64,000 bases of DNA, from the NCBI GenBank assembly GCA_024642565.1, contig JAHEAV010000002.1:103576-167575 (forward strand), given 5' to 3'. Source of the DNA: Erythrobacter sp. GTDB lineage: Bacteria; Pseudomonadota; Alphaproteobacteria; Sphingomonadales; Sphingomonadaceae. Position numbers and translations under genes: made by a program. The stretch's first letter is position 1; each line of letters opens with the position of its first letter. The notes under the pieces are model-generated. The model saw nothing but the letters and a program-made list of their open reading frames with translations. It ran no database searches and was not told the DNA's origin. Shown one piece after another: positions 55,174 through 63,838 of this stretch.

Positions 55174-56598
55174 ATGCGGGGAAATTTGATCAGGGCAATT
55201 TCGGCTCTGGCAGCGGGGGCGCTGGCGGCAACATCTTTTGCGTCACAAGCCAAAGACTTGTCCGCCGACCAGCAGCAGTTTCTCGCCCTTTTTCAGGAAC
55301 TGGTCGAAACCAATACCGCATTGTCCACGGGCAGCTGTACCCTTGCGGCAGAACGGATGGCGGCGCGGCTGGGCGCGGCAGGTCTGGCGCAAAGCCAGAT
55401 CACCCTGTTTGCGGATCCCGAACACCCGAAAGACGGTGGGCTGGTCGCGGTTTATCCGGGCACGTCGAAAGTGCTGAAGCCGATTCTGGCAATTGCGCAC
55501 ATTGATGTGGTCGAAGCCAAAAGGGAAGATTGGCAACGTGACCCGTTCAAGCTGGTTGAGGAAGACGGGTATTTCTATGCCCGCGGCGTGTCGGATAACA
55601 AGGCGATGGCCGCAGGTCTGGTGGATACGCTGATCCGCTTTCAGCAGTCTGGATACAAACCCAAACGGACCGTCAAGATTGCCCTGACATGCGGAGAAGA
55701 AACCAATGGCGCCTTCAACGGGGCGGAATGGCTTGCCGCCAACAAGCGTGATCTGATCGATGCCGAATTTGCCATCAACGAAGGCGGCGGCGGTACGAGC
55801 GACGGCCGCGGCAAGGTGGTTGAACAGACGATCCAGGTGGGCGAAAAAACCTTCGCCACCTATCGTCTGGAAACGCGCAATCCCGGCGGCCACAGTTCGG
55901 TTCCGCGGCCCGACAATGCGATTTACCAGCTGGCCCATGCGCTTGCAAAACTGGAAGCGCATGAATTCGCGCTGGAGATGAGCGACACAACCCGCACTTA
56001 CTTTCGCGAAGCGGGTAAGGGGCGCGGCGATGCAATCGGTCAGGCGATGATGGCGCTGGCGGCAAACCCGCAGGACAGCGCCGCAGAAGCCGTGGTCAAT
56101 GAAGACCCATTCCTCCATTCCAACCTGCGTACGACGTGCGTGGCGACGATGCTTGATGGTGGCCATGCGCGCAACGCCTTGGCCCAGCGAGCCGGGGCTT
56201 TTGTCAATTGCCGCATCTTTCCCGGGCACAGTGTCGAATCCATCCGGGAGGAGCTGGCCGCGATTGTCGGCGATTCCGGCGTCGATATCACGATCCTGCC
56301 GCCCATGCGCCCTGCGCCGCCAGCACCGCCGCTCGATCCGAAAATAATCGGGCCGGCCCAGGCCCTGGTGAGCAAATATTTCCCCGGCGTGCCGCTGGTC
56401 CCGGTGATGTCGAACGGATACACCGATTCGACATTTCTCACCGCAGTTGGCATCCCCGCTTATGGGGTGCCTGGCGGGTGGGGAGATCCCGACGGTAATG
56501 GCGTGCATGGTCTCGACGAACGGATCGAAGGGCGATCTCTATTCGTCGGACGCGATTTCCTTTTCGATCTGATCAAGGCCTATGCGAACCCGTCCTGA
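55174..56598 (+). CDS. Exported M20-family metallopeptidase, tandem copy 1
   Basis: A 474-residue peptidase with a signal peptide (MRGNLIRAISALAAGALAAT, cleavage near SQAKD). Zinc and catalytic residues of the M20 family are His109 and Asp111 (AHIDVVEAK), Asp141 (VSDNKAMAAG), and Glu175-Glu176 (CGEETNGAFNG). RNPGGHSSVPRPDN is the dimerisation-domain histidine region. It probably trims dipeptides or acyl-amino acids in the periplasm. The neighbouring gene is a clear duplicate. It diverges from gyrB, with 97 bases between starts. Confidence 0.92.
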   Translation: MRGNLIRAISALAAGALAATSFASQAKDLSADQQQFLALFQELVETNTALSTGSCTLAAERMAARLGAAGLAQSQITLFADPEHPKDGGLVAVYPGTSKVLKPILAIAHIDVVEAKREDWQRDPFKLVEEDGYFYARGVSDNKAMAAGLVDTLIRFQQSGYKPKRTVKIALTCGEETNGAFNGAEWLAANKRDLIDAEFAINEGGGGTSDGRGKVVEQTIQVGEKTFATYRLETRNPGGHSSVPRPDNAIYQLAHALAKLEAHEFALEMSDTTRTYFREAGKGRGDAIGQAMMALAANPQDSAAEAVVNEDPFLHSNLRTTCVATMLDGGHARNALAQRAGAFVNCRIFPGHSVESIREELAAIVGDSGVDITILPPMRPAPPAPPLDPKIIGPAQALVSKYFPGVPLVPVMSNGYTDSTFLTAVGIPAYGVPGGWGDPDGNGVHGLDERIEGRSLFVGRDFLFDLIKAYANPS

Positions 56599-56658
56599 AT
56601 CTCTTGTTGCCGAGAATGTCCTGCCGAACACTGTGTTAGAATTTCTGGAGAATACCCC

Positions 56659-58080
56659 ATGCGCATTTTGCTGACCGGAGCTGCGACTGCAGCCTTGATG
56701 ATTTCTTCCACTGTTGCAGGGGCGCAGGATCTGCGGCCGGACCAGCAGGCCTTTTTCGGCCTCTACAAGGAGCTGGTCGAGACCAATACCACGGTGACCA
56801 ATGGCAGCTGCACTTTGGCGGCAAGCAAGTTGGCAGCGCGGCTGCGCGCGGCGGGATTTTCGGATGACCAACTTACGTCATTTTCTGTTGCCGAACATCC
56901 GAAGGATGGCGGTCTGGTGGTGGTTTATCCCGGCACTTCCAAAACGCTGAAGCCGATGCTGCTTCTGGCGCATATCGATGTGGTTGAGGCAAAGCGGGAA
57001 GACTGGGTGCGTGATCCCTTCACGCTGGTGGAGGAAGACGGGTATTATTTTGCGCGCGGCACGGTGGACGACAAGGCGCAGGCCGCGATCTGGACGGACG
57101 CGCTTATTCGTCTCAAGCAGCAAGGGTTTAAACCGGGCCGAACCATCAAGCTGGCGCTTACCTGCGGGGAAGAAACCAGCGGTGCCTTCAACGGTGCGGA
57201 ATGGCTGGCGGCCAACAAACGTGACCTGATCGATGCGGAATTTGCGTTGAACGAAGGCGGCGGCGGCCGGACCAATGGCACACCGGTAAGCAAGGGCGGC
57301 AAACTTTTGGTGCAAACCCTGCAAGTGGGCGAAAAAGCCTATCAGGACTTTACTCTGACCGTGACCAATCCTGGGGGCCACAGCTCGCAGCCGGTGCCGA
57401 CCAACGCGATCTACCAGATGGCTGACGCCGTAAAAGCGGTGGGTAGCTACGAATTTCCTGCCGAATTTAACGATACAACACGTGCCTTCTTCACCAAATC
57501 GGCCAAGCTGCGCGGTGATGCGGTTGGCACGGCAATGGCCGCGTTGGTCGCCAACCCTGCGGATAGCGATGCCTTGGCCGTGGTCGACAAGGACAAGATG
57601 CTCCATTCAATGCTGCGCACCACCTGTGTTGCGACCTTGATCGACGGCGGCCATGCACTCAACGCACTGCCGCAAAAGGTCACGGCCAATATCAATTGCC
57701 GGATGTTCCCGGGGCGGACCCCTGACGAGACGCAGGCTGCGCTCGCACAGGCAATTGGCGATCCGGCGATTGCCATCGAACAGCGGGTCAAGAACAAGCC
57801 GATTGCCAAATCGCCGCCGCTTGACCCCATGATCGTGAAGCCGGTGGAAAGCCTGGCCGCGAAACATTTTCCCGGCGTTCCGGTTTTGCCAACCATGTCC
57901 ACTGGGGCAACCGATGGGCTCTATCTGGCCGCTGTCGGCATTCCGACCTATGGGGTGCCAAGCGTGTGGGTCGATCCCGATGGCAATGGTACGCATGGCC
58001 TCAATGAACGGATTGAAGCGAAGGCCTTGTACACGGCACGCGATTATCTCTTCGATCTCGTCAAGGCATTGGCGAAGTAA
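56659..58080 (+). CDS. Exported M20-family metallopeptidase, tandem copy 2
   Basis: A 473-residue paralogue of the preceding gene, with matching motifs throughout: signal peptide (MRILLTGAATAALMISSTVA), His105 and Asp107 (AHIDVVEAK), Asp137 (TVDDKAQAA) and Glu171-Glu172 (CGEETSGAFNG). The two are near-identical around the active site but drift elsewhere, as expected after a tandem duplication with some specialisation. A GGAG ribosome site is present, and the 60-bp gap to copy 1 suggests a joint transcript. An adenylate-forming ligase follows 15 bases later. Confidence 0.92.
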   Translation: MRILLTGAATAALMISSTVAGAQDLRPDQQAFFGLYKELVETNTTVTNGSCTLAASKLAARLRAAGFSDDQLTSFSVAEHPKDGGLVVVYPGTSKTLKPMLLLAHIDVVEAKREDWVRDPFTLVEEDGYYFARGTVDDKAQAAIWTDALIRLKQQGFKPGRTIKLALTCGEETSGAFNGAEWLAANKRDLIDAEFALNEGGGGRTNGTPVSKGGKLLVQTLQVGEKAYQDFTLTVTNPGGHSSQPVPTNAIYQMADAVKAVGSYEFPAEFNDTTRAFFTKSAKLRGDAVGTAMAALVANPADSDALAVVDKDKMLHSMLRTTCVATLIDGGHALNALPQKVTANINCRMFPGRTPDETQAALAQAIGDPAIAIEQRVKNKPIAKSPPLDPMIVKPVESLAAKHFPGVPVLPTMSTGATDGLYLAAVGIPTYGVPSVWVDPDGNGTHGLNERIEAKALYTARDYLFDLVKALAK

Positions 58081-58095
58081 AGCGGGGTGCAGTCC

Positions 58096-59652
58096 ATGGG
58101 TACGATCGACCCGGCAGCCCTGCTTGAGCAGGATTTCGGATCATTCCCGGCGCTGATAGCGGGTTGGGCCAAGGTTCGCGGCGCAATACCGGCTCTGGTT
58201 GATGAAACGCTTGAACTGACCTGGCCCGAAATGGCGGCGCAAGTCGAACGGATCGCGGCGCGGCTGCAAGCCGATGGGCTTGCGCGCGGCCAGTCCGTGG
58301 CGATCCTTGGCGCGTCCAGTGTCAATTATGCCTTGGTTTATCTCGCCGCTATTCGGGCGGGTGGTTGCGCCGCGCCGCTCACCACCAGTGCCAGCGCCGC
58401 GCAATTGCAGGCGATGGCAGCGGATTCCGGCGCGATGCATCTGTTTATCGACCGGGCCAAGCAGGACGAACTTGATGCCCTGGCCGATGAGGGCTTCATG
58501 CCTCAGTTGCACCACATCCTGCTGGATGAAGAGCTGGAAAGCTGGATGGCACCGGTTGGCGTTGCTGCCGAACCGTTTCATCCGGTTGAAGGGGATCGCT
58601 TCAATATCATCTATTCCAGCGGAACCACGGGAACACCGAAGGGTATCGTGCATAGCCATGGGATGCGCTGGCGCCAGATGGCTTTTCGCGCAGCGCATAA
58701 TTACGGGGCGCACAGCCGCACCCTGACGTCGACCCCGCTCTATTCCAACACGACCATGGCCGTGTTCCTGCCCAGCCTGTTCGGCGGGGGCTGTGTCTCG
58801 ATCATGGGCAAGTTTGATGCCGGAAAATGGCTCACGCGAGCCGCGGCTGAGCGCGTTACGCACACGATGCTGGTACCGGTGCAATATCGGCGTCTGCTCG
58901 ATCATCCGGATTTCGACCGGTTCGACCTTTCGTCACTCCTGGTCAAATATTGCACCTCCGCACCGTTTTCGGCCGAACAGAAGCGCGCCGTGCTTGATCG
59001 GATGCCCGGTGGGCTGATCGAGATATACGGCATGACCGAAGGGGGCGTGGCCTGCATGCTGCTTGCTCACGAACACCCTGATAAACTGCATACGGTCGGG
59101 CAACCAGCTCCGGGTCACTCGCTCAAGGTTCTGGGCGAGGACGGCAGCGAATTGCCACCGGGCCAGGCAGGCGAATTGGTTGGACGGTCTGCGGCGATGA
59201 TGCTGGGCTATAACAACCAGCCCGGCAAAACCGCAGAGGCGCTCTGGACCGATCCCGCCGACGGAAGCCAGTGGATGCGGATGGGAGACATCGGGCGGGT
59301 TGATGAAGACGGGTTCGTGGAACTGGTCGGCCGCGCCAAGGATGTAATCATTTCCGGCGGCTTCAACATCTATCCGGTCGATTTGGAAGTGGAATTGTTG
59401 AAGGAACCTGGGGTGGCAGAAGCTGCTGTGGTCGGGGTGGAAAGCGACCAATGGGGCGAAACCCCGGTTGGCTTCGTCACGGCGCAACCGGGCGTGATGC
59501 TCGATAGCGCAGCGGTGATGGCGGCGGTCAATGCCCGTCTGGGAAAGACCCAACGCCTATCCGCGCTTCGCATTATTGCGGAAATGCCGCGCAGTCACAT
59601 TGGGAAATTGCTGAAGACCGATTTGCGCGAAATTGCGCGCAACACCAGCTGA
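58096..59652 (+). CDS. AMP-dependent acyl-CoA ligase (class I adenylate-forming enzyme)
   Basis: A 518-residue ligase. The P-loop is YSSGTTGTPKG (SGTTG at 175-179), the A5 segment is IEIYGMTEGG, and the C-terminal hinge and A8 region are MGDIGRVDEDGFVELVGRAKD and IISGGFNIYPVDLE, ending with the catalytic lysine in GKLLKTDLR. The ATG at 58096 has GGGG 8 bases upstream; a GTG at 58087 is less likely. It is unrelated in sequence detail to the ligase at 39209-40906. It is probably in the same transcript as the M20 pair; the acid is unknown. Confidence 0.9.
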   Translation: MGTIDPAALLEQDFGSFPALIAGWAKVRGAIPALVDETLELTWPEMAAQVERIAARLQADGLARGQSVAILGASSVNYALVYLAAIRAGGCAAPLTTSASAAQLQAMAADSGAMHLFIDRAKQDELDALADEGFMPQLHHILLDEELESWMAPVGVAAEPFHPVEGDRFNIIYSSGTTGTPKGIVHSHGMRWRQMAFRAAHNYGAHSRTLTSTPLYSNTTMAVFLPSLFGGGCVSIMGKFDAGKWLTRAAAERVTHTMLVPVQYRRLLDHPDFDRFDLSSLLVKYCTSAPFSAEQKRAVLDRMPGGLIEIYGMTEGGVACMLLAHEHPDKLHTVGQPAPGHSLKVLGEDGSELPPGQAGELVGRSAAMMLGYNNQPGKTAEALWTDPADGSQWMRMGDIGRVDEDGFVELVGRAKDVIISGGFNIYPVDLEVELLKEPGVAEAAVVGVESDQWGETPVGFVTAQPGVMLDSAAVMAAVNARLGKTQRLSALRIIAEMPRSHIGKLLKTDLREIARNTS

Positions 59653-59671
59653 ACTTCCATTGGAGAAAATG

Positions 59672-59716
59672 GAGGCGCGGTCACGCAAATGGGGTGTTTG
59701 ATCGTGACCGCGCCTC
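59672..59716 (-). terminator. Strong 14-bp stem terminator
   Basis: GAGGCGCGGTCACG (59672-59685) pairs perfectly with CGTGACCGCGCCTC (59703-59716) around 17 bases. Read on the minus strand it is followed by CATTTTCTCC, so it best serves the 28-codon ORF at 59746-59832. For the plus-strand ligase gene, which ends 20 bases before it, the stem is followed by TTGGG without a T-run, though the stem alone may slow transcription. Confidence 0.65.
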
Positions 59717-59737
59717 TTGGGCCTTCGGCAAGAATCA

Positions 59738-59758
59738 CGTCGTCGTCAGACGACGACG
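59738..59758. repeat. 21-bp palindrome of CGT/ACG repeats
   Basis: CGTCGTCGTC, one A, then GACGACGACG: ten perfect base pairs with a single central base. On the minus strand it contains the last codons and stop of the small ORF (GTC GTC GTC TGA), so the ORF ends in three valines because of this repeat. The tight loop makes it a cruciform-like element rather than an ordinary hairpin. Confidence 0.6.
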
Positions 59759-59832
59759 GGTCCGCCGATGAGGACGCCGCTGATCGCGACTGCCGTTATG
59801 AAGGCCAGGACGTGGGATGCGAATCTATGCAT
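59746..59832 (-). CDS. 28-residue hydrophobic small protein
   Basis: The ORF reads MHRFASHVLAFITAVAISGV then LIGGPVVV and stops. One hydrophobic helix (about 8-22) follows a basic N-terminus (His2, Arg3, His7), as in small single-pass membrane proteins or type I toxin-like peptides. AGGAGC (59839-59844 on the plus strand, read on minus) sits 6 bases before the ATG, a near-ideal ribosome site. A promoter-like pair, a leader hairpin and a terminator flank it. The function is unknown, and a cleaved signal peptide remnant cannot be excluded. Confidence 0.55.
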   Translation of the reverse strand: MHRFASHVLAFITAVAISGVLIGGPVVV

Positions 59833-59855
59833 CGCGATGCTCCTGTTCTGTTTTC

Positions 59856-59901
59856 GCCGGCCGGCAGATTGGGAGGGGGGAGAGGACGTCTGCCGACCGG
59901 C
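59856..59901 (-). promoter_or_regulatory. Leader hairpin with C-rich loop upstream of the small ORF
   Basis: On the minus strand GCCGGTCGGCAGA (59889-59901) pairs with TCTGCCGGCCGGC (59856-59868); the one imperfect position is a G-U pair in this direction but a C-A mismatch on the other strand, so RNA from the minus strand is favoured. The 20-base loop contains CCTCTCCCCCCTCCC, which can pair with purine-rich ribosome sites, including the AGGAG 12 bases downstream. Alphaproteobacterial small RNAs with such anti-ribosome-site loops are known. Confidence 0.5.
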
Positions 59902-59909
59902 TCGAGGGT

Positions 59910-59939
59910 TGAAATAATATTTCACCCCGCCTTATTCAA
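59910..59939 (-). promoter_or_regulatory. Promoter with 15-bp palindrome for the small ORF
   Basis: On the minus strand TTGAAT (59934-59939), 17 bases, TATTTC (59911-59916) fits a sigma70-like promoter. The -10 lies within TGAAATA-A-TATTTCA (59910-59924), a perfect 7+1+7 palindrome that could be a repressor site. The 5' end would be near 59904, placing the leader hairpin at the very start of the RNA. Confidence 0.4.
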
Positions 59940-60073
59940 ATGAGAAAACAGTCGCACGTGTTGCGTTTTTTGCAACCATGAACTTCGGACGCCAATTATT
60001 CGGTTGGGGATGCTGGCCAGGCTGCGGCACGGCCACGCTTGCCAGCTTCACCGCACCATCCTAACCCGCCGCC

Positions 60074-61660
60074 ATGACCACTGCTTCTATCGAATCCGCC
60101 CATCCCGAATCCATTCTGATTGTCGATTTCGGCAGTCAGGTAACCCAGCTGATTGCCCGCCGGGTTCGTGAAGCCGGGGTCTATTCGGAAATCGCCCCGT
60201 TTACGTTGGCTGAAGAGGCCTTCAACCGGATGAAGCCCAAGGGCATAATCCTGTCGGGCTCGCCAGCCGGAGTGCCGGACGAAGGCAGCCCCCGCGCGCC
60301 GCAGATGCTCTTTGACGCAGGGGTTCCGATTCTGGGCATTTGCTACGGCCAACAGGTCATGAGCCACCAGCTTGGCGGTGAAGTGCGGCCCGGGCATGAA
60401 ACAGGCGAAGGCGGTGAATTTGGCCGCGCCTACCTGACCGTGACGCAGGACTGCGCCCTGTTCGAGGGATTGTGGCAAGTGGGTGAACGGCATCAGGTCT
60501 GGATGAGCCACGGCGACAAGGTCACCAAATTCGCCCCGGGCTTCGAAATTGTCGCAACCAGCGACGGCGCGCCTTTTGCCGTGATCGCGGATGAGAGCCG
60601 CAAGTTTTACGGCACACAGTTCCACCCGGAAGTGGTCCATACGCCTGATGGGGCGAAGCTGCTTGCCAATTTCGTTCGCCATGTCTGCGGTCTGAAAGGC
60701 GATTGGACGATGGCCGAATTCCGCAAGACCAAGATTGCGGAAATCCGCGAGCAGGTGGGCCGCGGAAAAGTCATTTGCGGCCTCAGCGGCGGGGTCGACA
60801 GCGCGGTGGCTGCGGTGCTGATCCACGAAGCGATTGGTGAACAACTGACCTGCGTCTTTGTCGACCACGGCCTTATGCGGCTGAACGAGGCCGAGCAGGT
60901 CGTCACCCTGTTCCGCGACCATTATAACATCCCGCTGGTGCATGTGGATGCAGAGGAAATGTTCCTGACGGGCCTGGCGGGGCTGACTGACCCTGAAAAG
61001 AAACGCAAATTCATCGGCGGCGCATTTATCGATCTGTTTGAGGCGGAAGCGAAGAAAATCGGCGGCGCCGACTTCCTTGCCCAGGGCACACTCTATCCCG
61101 ATGTGATCGAGAGCGTTTCCTTCACCGGCGGGCCAAGCGTGACGATCAAGAGTCACCACAATGTCGGCGGTCTGCCGGAACGTATGAACATGCAATTGGT
61201 CGAACCCTTGCGCGAATTGTTCAAGGACGAAGTGCGCGAATTGGGCCGCGAGCTGGGTCTTCCGGAAATCTTCGTGGGACGTCATCCTTTCCCCGGCCCC
61301 GGCCTGGCGATCCGCATTCCGGGGGAAGTGACGAAAGAACGCTGCGATATCTTGCGCAAGGCCGATGCGATTTATCTCGAAGAAATTCGCAAGGCTGGAT
61401 TGTATGATTTGATCTGGCAGGCCTTTGCCGTGTTACTGCCGGTCAAGACCGTAGGCGTGATGGGCGATGCCCGCACCTATGACAGTGTCTGCGGCCTGCG
61501 CGCTGTGACCAGTACCGACGGGATGACGGCGGACGTTTATCCCTTCGACGCCAGCTTTCTGACCGGCTGCGCCACCCGCATCGTCAATGAAGTAAAGGGC
61601 GTCAATCGGGTGGTGTATGATTACACCTCCAAACCGCCAGGGACGATCGAGTGGGAGTGA
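60074..61660 (+). CDS. guaA: GMP synthase (glutamine-hydrolysing)
   Basis: A 528-residue enzyme that converts XMP to GMP using glutamine and ATP. The class I amidotransferase domain has the nucleophile Cys90 in GICYGQQVM, with its His and Glu in [10 protein letters not shown]. The ATP pyrophosphatase P-loop is [11 protein letters not shown] (about 236-246), and the dimerisation domain ends in [14 protein letters not shown], the typical C-terminus. There is no obvious ribosome site before the ATG at 60074; a weak or leaderless start is possible. It follows the small-ORF region in divergent orientation. Confidence 0.97.
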   Translation: MTTASIESAHPESILIVDFGSQVTQLIARRVREAGVYSEIAPFTLAEEAFNRMKPKGIILSGSPAGVPDEGSPRAPQMLFDAGVPILGICYGQQVMSHQLGGEVRPGHETGEGGEFGRAYLTVTQDCALFEGLWQVGERHQVWMSHGDKVTKFAPGFEIVATSDGAPFAVIADESRKFYGTQFHPEVVHTPDGAKLLANFVRHVCGLKGDWTMAEFRKTKIAEIREQVGRGKVICGLSGGVDSAVAAVLIHEAIGEQLTCVFVDHGLMRLNEAEQVVTLFRDHYNIPLVHVDAEEMFLTGLAGLTDPEKKRKFIGGAFIDLFEAEAKKIGGADFLAQGTLYPDVIESVSFTGGPSVTIKSHHNVGGLPERMNMQLVEPLRELFKDEVRELGRELGLPEIFVGRHPFPGPGLAIRIPGEVTKERCDILRKADAIYLEEIRKAGLYDLIWQAFAVLLPVKTVGVMGDARTYDSVCGLRAVTSTDGMTADVYPFDASFLTGCATRIVNEVKGVNRVVYDYTSKPPGTIEWE

Positions 61661-61741
61661 TCGGTTGGGAATGGTCCGCCAAAAACGCGTAATGTTTGAG
61701 CGGGACCGCCGCCATGGCTGTTTTTCTTTCCGCATCGCCGT

Positions 61742-62728
61742 TCAGGGCTGAAAGCGAACGCCTGTCAGTTCTTCCGATAGTGCCCACAGCCCCTCTGCCA
61801 GCGCTTCGTCACGGGCATGGGGGGCTACACCGGATCCGCGCGGGGTTTCTGCGCCGGCGATTGCGCCAACGTTGCAATCCTCGCAATAAACGCCGCCCAT
61901 TCCGGTGAGCAGCGGGGACAATGCGCACCACACGCTGGTGGCTGCGCCTTGTTCTACCGATTTGAACGATGAATGTGTGTTTCCATCCGCATCAAACCAG
62001 CCCATCGCGGTCTGTTCCTCCATCGTCAGGCTCCGTTGGAGCGGGGTGACGATCCCGCCCGGATGTACCGCGAAAGCGCGGATACCGCGGGGTTTGCCGA
62101 TCCTGTCCAATTGCAGTGCAAACAGCGCATTGGCAGTCTTCGCCTGCCCGTAAGCGAGCCATTTGTCGTATTCGCGGACCAGGAAATTGGGATCGTTCAG
62201 ATCCAGTCCCCCGCGAAGGTGCCCGACGGAGGACAGCACCACCACCCGCACGTCATTGCCTGCATCCGCGCCTGCCAGCAGCAGAGGCCATAACCGCGCG
62301 GTCAATTGGAAATGTCCCAGATGGTTGGTCGCGAACTGGCTTTCATAGCCCCGCGCATCGCGCGTGAGCGGGTTGGCCATAATCGCCGCATTGTTCACCA
62401 GAATTTCGATACTGTCCGTCAATCGGGCGACTTCGTCCGCGAAGGTTTCGATGGATGATGGATCGGACAGATCGAGCGGCAGGATGGTAACATCTCCACC
62501 TATTTCGCGCAGCACATCGCGCGCGGCATCTGGCCTGCGCGCGCCGACGATTACCTGTCCGCCAGCACCGGCCAGCGCGCGGACGGTTTCGGTGCCGATC
62601 CCTGAATAACCGCCTGTCACAAGGATAGTCTTGCCGGCCAGATCAATGCCTTCGGCCACTTCCAGCGCCGTGGTCCGATGGCCAAAGGGCGAATCGATGG
62701 GTGTTTGCGGGGAAACCAATATCTGCAT
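61742..62728 (-). CDS. SDR-family oxidoreductase (retinol-dehydrogenase-like)
   Basis: A 328-residue protein. The cofactor loop is TGGYSGIGTETV, followed by VNNAAIMANP and the catalytic YGQAK box (in WLAYGQAKTANALFAL). The longer size, with a C-terminal segment of about 60 residues, is typical of the retinol/WW-domain-type SDRs that reduce hydrophobic ketones. The ATG at 62728 is chosen over a TTG at 62737. It is isolated: guaA lies downstream on the other strand and the nitronate monooxygenase diverges from it. Confidence 0.88.
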   Translation of the reverse strand: MQILVSPQTPIDSPFGHRTTALEVAEGIDLAGKTILVTGGYSGIGTETVRALAGAGGQVIVGARRPDAARDVLREIGGDVTILPLDLSDPSSIETFADEVARLTDSIEILVNNAAIMANPLTRDARGYESQFATNHLGHFQLTARLWPLLLAGADAGNDVRVVVLSSVGHLRGGLDLNDPNFLVREYDKWLAYGQAKTANALFALQLDRIGKPRGIRAFAVHPGGIVTPLQRSLTMEEQTAMGWFDADGNTHSSFKSVEQGAATSVWCALSPLLTGMGGVYCEDCNVGAIAGAETPRGSGVAPHARDEALAEGLWALSEELTGVRFQP

Positions 62729-62794
62729 CCTATCCAACTTGCTTGCCGGACTGTGCGCCCTCTGAATGAATCGAACAAGTGCCTTGCCTAGTCG

Positions 62795-62815
62795 GGGGGT
62801 CAGGCTCTAACCCCC
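62795..62815 (+). promoter_or_regulatory. Small hairpin in the nitronate monooxygenase leader
   Basis: GGGGGT (62795-62800) pairs with ACCCCC (62810-62815) around nine bases, about 50 bases before the ATG at 62864. A leader or operator role is possible, but nothing more specific can be read. Confidence 0.25.
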
Positions 62816-62863
62816 ACCCGAAAGACGCGGTCCTTCAAACGGGCCGCCAAAGGAGAATTATCT

Positions 62864-63832
62864 ATGAAAACAGCCATCACGGAAATGTTCGGCATCCAGC
62901 ATCCCATCATTCAGGGAGGCATGCATTATGTCGGCTTTGCGGAAATGGCGGCGGCGGTTTCCAACGCTGGCGGCCTGGGCACGATTACCGGTCTCACGCA
63001 GAAAACGCCTGCCGATCTCGCCAACGAAATTGCCCGCTGCAAGGATATGACGGACAAACCTTTCGCGGTAAATATTACCTTCCTGCCAACCGTAAATTCG
63101 CCCGATTATCCCGGCTATATTCGCGCGATCATCGAAGGCGGGGTCAAGGCGGTGGAAACCGCAGGCAACAATCCCTCTGCCGTGCTTCCCTATCTCAAGG
63201 ATGCAGGGGTCAAGGTCATTCACAAATGCACCAGCGTGCGCCACGCCTTGAAGGCGCAGGCCATCGGTTGCGATGCGGTATCGGTGGACGGGTTTGAATG
63301 CGGCGGCCATCCGGGCGAGGACGATGTGCCCAATTTCATCCTGCTCCCCCGCGCTGCGGACGAGCTGGAAATTCCTTTCGTGTCATCGGGCGGAATGGCT
63401 GACGGACGCAGCCTGATTGCCAGTATTGCGATGGGCGCTAGCGGCATGAATATGGGCACGCGGTTCATCGCTACGCAGGAAGCCCCGGTCCATGAAAATG
63501 TGAAACAGGCCATCGTTGCCGCGAGTGAACTCGACACGCGATTGGTAATGCGCAGTCTGCGCAACACCGAACGAGTCATGACCAACGAAGCCGTTGAACG
63601 GTTGATCGAAAAGGAAAAACGCCTCGGTGACGACCTGAAGTTCGAGGATATCATTGGCGAAGTCGCCGGTGTCTATCCACGGATCATGCTGGAAGGTGAT
63701 ATGGATGCCGGTGCGTGGAGCTGCGGCATGGTCGCCGGGCTGATCCACGATATCCCAACATGTCAGGAACTGATCGACAGGATCATGGGTGAGGCTGAAG
63801 CCATCATCGATCGGCTGAACGCCATTCGCTGA
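62864..63832 (+). CDS. Nitronate monooxygenase family flavoprotein (NPD/FabK-like)
   Basis: A 322-residue FMN TIM barrel. FGIQHPIIQGGMHYVGFAEMA opens the family fold, GGHPGEDD (about 146-153) is the loop near the catalytic His, and FVSSGGMADGRSL and GMNMGTRFIAT bind the FMN phosphate. AAAGGAG lies 8 bases before the start. Relatives oxidise alkyl nitronates such as propionate-3-nitronate or reduce enoyl-ACP; this one resembles the class often found beside lipid genes, so the substrate remains open. No partner gene is apparent. Confidence 0.88.
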   Translation: MKTAITEMFGIQHPIIQGGMHYVGFAEMAAAVSNAGGLGTITGLTQKTPADLANEIARCKDMTDKPFAVNITFLPTVNSPDYPGYIRAIIEGGVKAVETAGNNPSAVLPYLKDAGVKVIHKCTSVRHALKAQAIGCDAVSVDGFECGGHPGEDDVPNFILLPRAADELEIPFVSSGGMADGRSLIASIAMGASGMNMGTRFIATQEAPVHENVKQAIVAASELDTRLVMRSLRNTERVMTNEAVERLIEKEKRLGDDLKFEDIIGEVAGVYPRIMLEGDMDAGAWSCGMVAGLIHDIPTCQELIDRIMGEAEAIIDRLNAIR

Positions 63833-63838
63833 TCGCGA

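Noticed and set aside
55243-56508. Minus-strand ORF of 421 codons
   Set aside because: Mirror frame of the first M20 peptidase; no plausible domain and no ribosome site.
59689-59943. Plus-strand ORF of 84 codons in the ligase/guaA gap
   Set aside because: Its sequence is a low-complexity Asp/Arg/Gly mixture caused by the hairpin repeats, with no ribosome site; the minus-strand 28-codon ORF in the same place has better signals.
59996-61285. Minus-strand ORF of 429 codons
   Set aside because: Antisense to guaA, which has all catalytic motifs; composition is that of a shadow frame.
61661-61741. Terminator after guaA
   Set aside because: GGTCC/GGACC at 61675-61707 forms only a short broken stem with no T-run; too weak to list.
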